From contig CABSLV010000031.1 of NCBI GenBank assembly GCA_902478645.1, positions 1 through 19,239 of the forward strand: a DNA stretch of 19,239 nt, read 5' to 3'. Position numbers and translations under genes: made by a program. The stretch is from an uncultured Flavobacteriales bacterium. Its GTDB lineage: Bacteria > Bacteroidota > Bacteroidia > Flavobacteriales > UBA1820. The number at the start of each line of letters is the position of its first letter. Within the stretch, counting starts at the first letter, position 1. Below the pieces are notes generated by a model. The model searched no databases. It was given only the letters and a program-made list of their open reading frames with translations, and was not told where the DNA came from. Positions 14,383 through 19,239 of the stretch are shown in pieces.

Positions 14383-16302
14383 ATGAGCAACAAAATTATC
14401 GGAATCGACTTGGGTACTACCAACTCCGTAGTAGCCGTTATGGAAGGCAACGAACCTTCCGTGATCACCAATTCGGAGGGCAAACGGACCACTCCCTCCG
14501 TGGTAGCCTTCGACAAGGACGGGGAGCGCAAGATCGGCGATCCGGCCAAACGTCAGGCTGTCAACAACCCCAAAGGCACCATCTACTCCATCAAACGTTT
14601 CATGGGTGAGAAATACAGCCATGTGGAGAAGGAGGCTCAGCGGATGCCTTATACCGTAAAACAAGGCCCGAACGATACGGTGCGCGTAGAAGTGAACGGC
14701 CGTGACTATTCCCCGCAGGAAATCTCGGCCATGGTGCTGCAGAAGATGAAACAAACGGCCGAGGACTTCTTGGGTGAAAAGGTAGAGCGTGCCGTGATCA
14801 CGGTGCCTGCCTACTTCAGCGATTCGCAGCGTCAGGCTACCAAAGAAGCCGGTGAGATTGCCGGGTTGAAGGTAGAGCGTATCATCAGCGAGCCTACGGC
14901 TGCCGCACTGGCCTACGGCCTGGACAAGAAAGCCAGCGACAAGAAGATCGCCGTATATGACCTCGGTGGCGGTACGTACGATATCTCCATTCTGGAATTG
15001 GGCGACGGCGTGTTCCAGGTGATCTCCACCAACGGCGATACGCACTTGGGAGGTGATGACTTCGACAACCGCATCATCGACTGGGTAGTGGAGGAATTCC
15101 AGAAAGCCGAGGGTATCGACCTGCGGAAGGATCCTCAAGCGATGCAGCGTATCCGCGAGGCTGCCGAGAAAGCGAAGATCGAACTTTCTTCCTCGTCGAA
15201 AACCGAAATCAACCTGCCGTACATCACGGCCAATGCCGAAGGTCCTAAACACCTGGTGATGCCTTTGACCGTATCGCAGTTCGACAAGTTGACCGACGAT
15301 CTGGTCGCCCGCACCATCCCGCCCATGCAGAAAGCATTGGACGATGCTGGACTGAAGAAAGAGGAGATCGACGAAATCATCCTGGTGGGAGGATCGACGC
15401 GTAACCCTCGTGTACAGGCTGTGGTAGAAGAGTTCTTCGGCAAGAAACCGTCCAAGAGCGTCAACCCGGACGAAGTGGTGGCTGTCGGTGCAGCTATTCA
15501 GGGAGGCGTGCTTTCCGGCGACAACGAAGCCTTGAAAGACATTCTGTTGCTGGACGTTACTCCGCTGTCCTTGGGTATTGAAACGATGGGCGGTGTGTTT
15601 ACCAAACTCATCGAGGCCAATACGACCATCCCGACCAAGAAATCCGAGGTGTTCTCCACGGCTGTGGACAACCAGCCTTCGGTCGAGATACATGTACTGC
15701 AGGGTGAACGCCCGATGGCCAAAGACAACAAGACGATCGGCAAGTTCCACTTGGACGGCATCGCTCCCGCTCCGCGCGGCGTGCCTCAGATCGAGGTGGA
15801 ATTCGATATCGACGCCAACGGTATCATCCACGTAACGGCCAAGGATAAGGCTACCGGTGCTTCGAAGGATATCCGTATCGAGGCTTCCTCCGGCCTGTCC
15901 AAGGAAGAGATCGAACGGATGAAGAAAGAAGCCGAAGCACATGCCGAGGAAGACCGCAAGGCGCGTGAAAAGGCCGACAAGCTGAACCTAGCCGATGGAA
16001 TGGTCTTCCAGACCGAAAAACAGCTCAAGGAATGGGGCGACAAGGTATCGGAAGGAACCCGTGCCGAAGTCAATGCCGCAGTAGAAGCCTTGAAGAAATC
16101 GCACGAAAGCCAGGATATGGCTCAGATCGACAAGGATATCGAAGCGCTCAACGCTGCCCTTCAGAAAGCCGGTCAGGAGATCTATGCCAACCAGCAGAAC
16201 AACGCCGGAAGCCAGTCTGCTTCGGGAGCTGCCGACGCCGGAACTTCGTCCAACGGTAAGGCAGACAATGTGCAGGACGTGGACTTCGAGGAAGTCAAAT
16301 GA
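14383..16302 (+). CDS. dnaK: Molecular chaperone DnaK (Hsp70)
   Basis: A 639-residue cytoplasmic ATP-driven chaperone that binds exposed hydrophobic peptides and works with DnaJ and GrpE. The nucleotide-binding domain (1 to about 383) shows KIIGIDLGTTNSVVAV, VPAYFSDSQRQATK, VYDLGGGTYDISILE (191-205) and ILVGGSTRNPRVQ; the interdomain linker LLLDVTPLSLG is at 388-398; the substrate-binding domain and helical lid follow, ending in a Gln/Asn/Ser/Ala-rich stretch and the conserved acidic tail VDFEEVK. Length is normal. dnaJ and grpE are not adjacent, so dnaK stands alone, with its own unusual promoter and terminator. No CIRCE element (HrcA site) is present. The mobile element begins just beyond its terminator. 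Confidence 0.98.
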   Translation: MSNKIIGIDLGTTNSVVAVMEGNEPSVITNSEGKRTTPSVVAFDKDGERKIGDPAKRQAVNNPKGTIYSIKRFMGEKYSHVEKEAQRMPYTVKQGPNDTVRVEVNGRDYSPQEISAMVLQKMKQTAEDFLGEKVERAVITVPAYFSDSQRQATKEAGEIAGLKVERIISEPTAAALAYGLDKKASDKKIAVYDLGGGTYDISILELGDGVFQVISTNGDTHLGGDDFDNRIIDWVVEEFQKAEGIDLRKDPQAMQRIREAAEKAKIELSSSSKTEINLPYITANAEGPKHLVMPLTVSQFDKLTDDLVARTIPPMQKALDDAGLKKEEIDEIILVGGSTRNPRVQAVVEEFFGKKPSKSVNPDEVVAVGAAIQGGVLSGDNEALKDILLLDVTPLSLGIETMGGVFTKLIEANTTIPTKKSEVFSTAVDNQPSVEIHVLQGERPMAKDNKTIGKFHLDGIAPAPRGVPQIEVEFDIDANGIIHVTAKDKATGASKDIRIEASSGLSKEEIERMKKEAEAHAEEDRKAREKADKLNLADGMVFQTEKQLKEWGDKVSEGTRAEVNAAVEALKKSHESQDMAQIDKDIEALNAALQKAGQEIYANQQNNAGSQSASGAADAGTSSNGKADNVQDVDFEEVK

Positions 16303-16335
16303 TTCCGATAAGGAAACGAATAATAAACAATAAGC

Positions 16336-16369
16336 AAAAGCGTGCAGCTCAATGAGTTGCACGCTTTTT
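16336..16369 (+). terminator. Rho-independent terminator of dnaK
   Basis: AAAAGCGTGCA (16336-16346) pairs with TGCACGCTTTT (16358-16368); the stem continues inward by one G-T and three further pairs to an AAT loop, and five T close it. It is the last feature that clearly belongs to the core chromosome. Confidence 0.93.
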
Positions 16370-16424
16370 ACGTTTATGGAGTTCATGGTTGCTATGTGTT
16401 TTCTATGGGCTTTTTTATCTCTTA

Positions 16425-16444
16425 TTTGCGACATGTTTGCGACA
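16425..16444 (+). repeat. Two 9-bp direct repeats, TTTGCGACA
   Basis: TTTGCGACA occurs at 16425-16433 and 16436-16444, an 11-bp period that puts both on the same face of DNA. The position between the likely element end and the integrase operon fits arm-type integrase sites or an operator. The second copy also supplies a TTTG 20 bases before a weak TAATGTGG box (16460-16467). Confidence 0.6.
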
Positions 16445-16450
16445 AGACAA

Positions 16451-16514
16451 AAAAGTAGATAATGTGGTACTTAATCACACTTATACATACTAATACATAC
16501 TTAAAAGTAGATAA
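16451..16514 (+). repeat. Direct repeats upstream of the integrase operon
   Basis: AAAAGTAGATAA occurs at 16451-16462 and again at 16503-16514, the second copy ending one base before the ATG at 16516. Between them ATACATAC is repeated at 16483-16490 and 16493-16500. Such clustered repeats are typical of binding sites for excisionase, integrase or a repressor, but which protein binds is unknown. Confidence 0.55.
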
Positions 16515-16515
16515 C

Positions 16516-17079
16516 ATGCCAACAATCGGATTTGAAATCAAACGGAAGTGTAAGGTCTGCGGCAAAGTGTTTGTCGCAAAAACACTTGACAGTCACTATT
16601 GTTCCCCTAAATGTGGTAAAGTGGCTTGGAAACGCAAAAAGGATGCAAAGGATAGAAACGCGAAGTTAGAAGCCATTGCTAAACAAGTATCAGACATCAG
16701 AGAGTACATTTCTGTAAAGGAAGCCGTCGCTATGTTCGGGGTGGAACGTAGCACTCTGTATCGCCTGATTAAATTGGGACGTATTCCAACTATCAATATG
16801 GGTACAAGGCTCACACGTATCAAACGCTCTGAAATGGAATGGCTTTTTCTAAACAGACCGGAAAGTATTGCGGAGAAAGAAAAGCCTGTTCCTAAAACAT
16901 ACAGCTTAGAGCCGGAGGATTGCTATACCATTACTGAGATTTGTGAGAAGTACCATATTAATGACAGTTCAGTATGGGCGCACGTTAGAAAATACTCTAT
17001 TCCCTCAAGACAAATAGGAAACTATGTGTATGTACCCAAGCAAGAAATTGATAATCTATATAAATCAGAAGTAAAATGA
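16516..17079 (+). CDS. Zinc-ribbon and double HTH (MerR/excisionase-like) protein
   Basis: A 187-residue probable DNA-binding protein. The N-terminus has a Cys4 ribbon (KCKVCGKVF then YCSPKCGK; about residues 11-34), then a basic helix, an excisionase-type HTH (about 63-112: YISVKEAVAMFGVERSTLYR, then GRIPTINMGTRLTRI) and a second similar HTH (about 135-184: CYTITEICEKYHINDSSVWA, then YVYVPKQEIDNLY). HTH_17/MerR-like domains of this kind are typical of excisionases and element regulators. It overlaps the integrase gene by four bases (ATGA), so translation is coupled and a role in directing excision or controlling the integrase is likely. The frame is open 18 codons further upstream, through the repeat cluster; the inner ATG is preferred. 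Codon use is AT-rich, unlike dnaK. Confidence 0.8.
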   Translation: MPTIGFEIKRKCKVCGKVFVAKTLDSHYCSPKCGKVAWKRKKDAKDRNAKLEAIAKQVSDIREYISVKEAVAMFGVERSTLYRLIKLGRIPTINMGTRLTRIKRSEMEWLFLNRPESIAEKEKPVPKTYSLEPEDCYTITEICEKYHINDSSVWAHVRKYSIPSRQIGNYVYVPKQEIDNLYKSEVK

Positions 17080-18338
17080 AGAAAGCATTACCTAATACCA
17101 AAGTGACCGTCAAACTCAGAAGGTCGAACTACAAAGAAGAGTGGTATCTGATTATAGAGTCGTACCCAGTGTACAAACGAGGTTCAACCCGTGCAAGCCG
17201 TGTGGTGGAATCCATTAACCGGACTATATCCACGCCTGTTTGGGACAAATCGTCCATTGCACGCATCCTGCCGGATGGAACATTCAACTATAAGCCTAAA
17301 CGTGATTTGAATGGGATTATCCAATGCCGTTCAACGATAGACCAAGAGGCTTGTATCTATGCCGACAATGTGCGGAAGTTACGCCAACACGAATACGATA
17401 GTGCCATCCTTTACACTGATAAGGAAAACGAAATAGCTGCACAGAATGAACGGAGCGAACAGGATTTTATCAAGTATTTCAATCGTATTATAAGCACACG
17501 TCATCCCAATAGTTCCGATTCGATTATAGTCAACTGGAGGCGTGTAGGCGAATTATTGAAAATGTATTCACAAGGGCAGCCAATTCCATTCAAGACGATT
17601 TCCGTTAAACTGCTTGAAGATATAAAGATGTTCCTTCTCCGTGCTCCAATGGGAGGGAATAAGAAAGGTACTATCTCACAAAACACGGCATCGACTTATT
17701 TCTCTATACTCAAAGCCGGATTGAAACAGGCATTCATTGATGAATATCTGACCGTTGATATAAGCGCGAAAGTAAAGGGGATAACAAACATAGAGAAACC
17801 TCGTGTTGCGCTTACCATGAATGAAGTACAGATGTTGGTTGATACTCCTTGCAAGGATGATGTTTTGAAACGTGCGTTCTTGTTCTCTATTCTCACTGGA
17901 TTGCGGCATAGCGATATTCAAACTTTGAGATGGAAACAAATTCAGCAAACAAGCAAGGGTACATGGCAAGCAGTCGTAATTCAGCAAAAGACAAAAAGAC
18001 CCGATTACAAGCCAGTCATTCAACAGGCACTTCAACTATGCGGCATACGTCCAGACGATGATGAAGCACTTGTTTTTGAAGGGTTGACTGATGCCTCTTG
18101 GATTTCTCGCCCGTTGAAAGTCTGGATAGAAGCATCCGGTATCAAGAAGCACATCACCTTCCATTGTGGCCGTCATAGCTATGCTTCATTGTTGCTGGAA
18201 AATGGCGTTGACATATACACTATCAAGTCTTTGATGGGACATACTAACGTCAAAACCACGCAGATTTATACGCACATCGTAAATGAACAAAAAGAGAAAG
18301 CCGCCAATACACTACATATAGAGAATTTGGATTTATAG
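17076..18338 (+). CDS. Tyrosine recombinase / integrase
   Basis: A 420-residue site-specific recombinase that would integrate and excise this element. All catalytic residues are visible: Arg277 (TGLRHSD), Lys305 (VIQQKTKRP), His363 and Arg366 (FHCGRHSYAS), His389 (LMGHTNVKTT) and the nucleophile Tyr398 (TQIYTHIV). The first 110 residues form an arm-site-binding-type domain (VKLRRSNYKEEWYLIIESYP, PVWDKSS), and about 125-230 is the SAM-like core-binding domain. Length and order match integrases of Bacteroidota mobile elements. It is translationally coupled to the upstream HTH protein and followed by a terminator. The enzyme looks intact and probably active. Confidence 0.95.
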   Translation: MKKALPNTKVTVKLRRSNYKEEWYLIIESYPVYKRGSTRASRVVESINRTISTPVWDKSSIARILPDGTFNYKPKRDLNGIIQCRSTIDQEACIYADNVRKLRQHEYDSAILYTDKENEIAAQNERSEQDFIKYFNRIISTRHPNSSDSIIVNWRRVGELLKMYSQGQPIPFKTISVKLLEDIKMFLLRAPMGGNKKGTISQNTASTYFSILKAGLKQAFIDEYLTVDISAKVKGITNIEKPRVALTMNEVQMLVDTPCKDDVLKRAFLFSILTGLRHSDIQTLRWKQIQQTSKGTWQAVVIQQKTKRPDYKPVIQQALQLCGIRPDDDEALVFEGLTDASWISRPLKVWIEASGIKKHITFHCGRHSYASLLLENGVDIYTIKSLMGHTNVKTTQIYTHIVNEQKEKAANTLHIENLDL

Positions 18339-18342
18339 GTTG

Positions 18343-18360
18343 TGGTGGTTTTATCCACCA
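18343..18360 (+). repeat. Short hairpin just after the integrase gene
   Basis: TGGTGG (18343-18348) and CCACCA (18355-18360) form a 6-bp stem with a 6-base loop, four bases past the stop. No T-run follows, so it is not a terminator by itself. Confidence 0.4.
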
Positions 18361-18408
18361 TTGAGCACCAATGACTTATGTAATACCAATCATATACTTA
18401 CCACCGTT

Positions 18409-18446
18409 TACCCCTCATGAAGCATCGGCTTTTTGAGGGGTATTTT
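18409..18446 (+). terminator. Terminator of the integrase operon
   Basis: TACCCCTCA (18409-18417) pairs perfectly with TGAGGGGTA (18434-18442) around a 16-base loop, followed by TTTTG. It is the only terminator-like structure in the 313-base gap between the integrase and the next gene. Confidence 0.75.
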
Positions 18447-18585
18447 GTAGATTGAAGCTTTCGATAAGGAATGTGTTAGTCCCAATAGTGGTTTATTCCC
18501 CTTTTATTATGTCTTCCAATAAATTCTCGTATTAATGAAACTTAAATCTGTCAGTGGTAAATGAGCGGTTGATTGGTGGCGGTCA
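18447..18585. other. Intergenic stretch without recognised features
   Basis: AT-rich sequence between the integrase terminator and the promoter of the next pair. I see no reading frame, RNA gene or strong hairpin in it. An origin or part of an att region cannot be excluded. Confidence 0.5.
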
Positions 18586-18605
18586 AGCACCTATTTAGCA
18601 CCTAT
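18586..18605 (+). repeat. Two 9-bp direct repeats, AGCACCTAT
   Basis: AGCACCTAT occurs at 18586-18594 and 18597-18605, with an 11-bp period. A related AGCACC is at 18365-18370. The pair covers the expected -33 region of the promoter at 18617, so an operator for the HTH protein downstream, or integrase arm sites, are plausible roles. Confidence 0.55.
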
Positions 18606-18616
18606 AAGCATCCCTA

Positions 18617-18624
18617 TACTTTTG
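18617..18624 (+). promoter_or_regulatory. -7 promoter box of the HTH/VirE_N pair
   Basis: TACTTTTG matches TAnnTTTG exactly, 27 bases before the ATG at 18652. A TTTA 19 bases upstream is a weak -33 box overlapped by the AGCACCTAT repeats. Confidence 0.6.
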
Positions 18625-18651
18625 CGGCATAAACTTTAATACGAAGAAAAA

Positions 18652-19005
18652 ATGGCCTATAAAGTAAATTCATTGGAGGAAATGCCGAATGCGTTGTCCT
18701 ACCTGATTGAGTCCGTAGAAGTACTGCAATCCAAAGTAAATGCCTTGCAACATAAGCAGGCAAGTAACTCACCTAAGTGGATGGATATAGACGAACTTTG
18801 CGCTTATCTTCCATCACATCCAGCCAAACAAACGGTTTATGGATGGGTATCAACCAAACAGATTCCCGTACATAAAATAAATAAAGCGTTGGCTTTTCTG
18901 CAATCAGAGATTGATGATTGGTTGAAGAACAAATCACATAAGACACAAGATGACTTAATGGAAGAAGCCAGACGATTTGTCGAATCTAAAAAGATTATCA
19001 GATGA
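18652..19005 (+). CDS. HTH_17-type helix-turn-helix protein of a mobile element
   Basis: A 117-residue protein. The N-terminal 40 residues are predicted helical or coiled coil (LIESVEVLQSKVNALQHKQ) and may dimerise it. The middle (about 43-90: KWMDIDELCAYLPSHPAKQT, VYGWVSTKQIPVHKI, ALAFLQSEIDDWL) is an excisionase/HTH_17-like winged helix in which the wing ends in the usual LxFxxSEIDxWL. A charged helical tail follows. Short HTH proteins of this type regularly stand before VirE_N-type genes in Bacteroidota mobilizable elements. The stop overlaps the next start (ATGATG), so the two are co-translated. Likely roles are element regulation or excision; neither is proven. Confidence 0.85.
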   Translation: MAYKVNSLEEMPNALSYLIESVEVLQSKVNALQHKQASNSPKWMDIDELCAYLPSHPAKQTVYGWVSTKQIPVHKINKALAFLQSEIDDWLKNKSHKTQDDLMEEARRFVESKKIIR

Positions 19006-19239
19006 TGGAAACGACAGACTATTGTTTTTCATTCTTTCGCAAGCCCATTCAAAACATCGAACCGATAAGGGCGGTAGGTATTGTGGATGTGTATCGTTAT
19101 ATCATCGGGCATTATGCGCAACCGCAAACCGAAACCCTGCGTTCGATGCAATCTTCTCCCGAAGCAAAAAGATACAAAGCCACTCATTTTGACTATTGTA
19201 CTTTTTCGGGATTATTTTGCAAGCGCAATGAGAAGGAAC
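19002..19239 (+). CDS. BT4734-like / VirE N-terminal domain protein, 5' part only
   Basis: The reading frame stays open from ATG 19002 (or the next ATG at 19005) to the window edge, giving 79 residues. It begins MMETTDYCFSFFRKPIQNIE and contains VDVYRYIIGHY, LRSMQSSPEAKRYKA and HFDYCTFSGLFCKRN. This is the start of the BT4734-like (PF08800) domain that precedes VirE/primase-like helicase domains in Bacteroidota integrative elements; the whole protein would probably serve element replication, but only its N-terminus can be seen. It overlaps the HTH gene by four bases. The call rests on recalled family sequence and is moderately firm. Confidence 0.75.
   Translation, partial: MMETTDYCFSFFRKPIQNIEPIRAVGIVDVYRYIIGHYAQPQTETLRSMQSSPEAKRYKATHFDYCTFSGLFCKRNEKE

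Larger units (their letters stand above)
16370..19239 (+). mobile_element. Integrase end of an integrative/mobilizable element
   Basis: Composition drops sharply to the right of the dnaK terminator (hand count of one 60-base line: 32 G+C at 15061 against 20 at 17461). All four genes here are of mobile-element type: zinc-ribbon/HTH protein, tyrosine integrase, HTH_17 protein and a BT4734/VirE_N protein. They form two overlapping pairs, each starting with ATGA. The left boundary lies somewhere between about 16,370 and 16,515; it cannot be fixed because the other end is outside the window and no duplicated att core can be compared. No tRNA gene is next to it. Mobilisation genes or cargo would lie beyond 19,239. 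Confidence 0.82.

Noticed and set aside
16370..19239. Prophage
   Set aside because: Only integrase, regulators and a VirE_N-type gene are visible; no phage structural, lysis or packaging gene is seen.

Overview
The window looks like a Bacteroidota (Bacteroidales) chromosome. Most promoters I can see have the Bacteroidota -7 box TAnnTTTG, often with TTTG about 19-21 bases upstream. The outer-membrane receptor is a CarboxypepD_reg/beta-barrel type, TopA has Gly-Arg-Phe-Gly-Pro C-terminal repeats instead of zinc fingers, and DUF4294 is present. The fairly GC-rich core genes suggest an Alistipes/Rikenellaceae-like organism, but that is a guess from composition and protein style.

Bases 1-16,370 are ordinary core chromosome. 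On the minus strand lie a TonB-dependent-type outer-membrane barrel protein and dnaN (beta clamp). DUF4294 is divergent from dnaN and converges on fabH through a shared two-way terminator. Also on the minus strand are fabH, the yceD(DUF177)-rpmF pair and pdxA. On the plus strand follow a glycosyl-hydrolase-like GHL10 (DUF187) exported protein, pyk, topA and dnaK. Most transcription units are bounded by clear rho-independent hairpins, and several have a readable promoter. True starts of DUF4294, pdxA, GHL10, pyk, topA and the first mobile-element gene lie inside longer open frames; in most cases the promoter position decides the start.

From about 16,370 to the right edge the DNA becomes visibly AT-richer and carries the integrase end of an integrative or mobilizable element. 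It holds a zinc-ribbon/double-HTH protein overlapping a tyrosine integrase, then a short HTH_17 protein overlapping the start of a BT4734-like/VirE_N protein that runs off the window. The element sits just beyond the dnaK terminator. Its cargo is outside the window.

The most interesting non-coding signals are: (1) a perfect 38-bp inverted repeat with a 3-base loop between topA and dnaK; (2) a sigma-54-like -24/-12 promoter for dnaK, with upstream dyads and a 7-bp hairpin starting exactly at the predicted +1; (3) an 84-bp palindromic repeat family between pdxA and GHL10, one copy of which carries the pdxA promoter; (4) two sets of 9-bp direct repeats, each with an 11-bp period, flanking the integrase operon. 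I did not find a clearly new multi-gene system within the bases provided.
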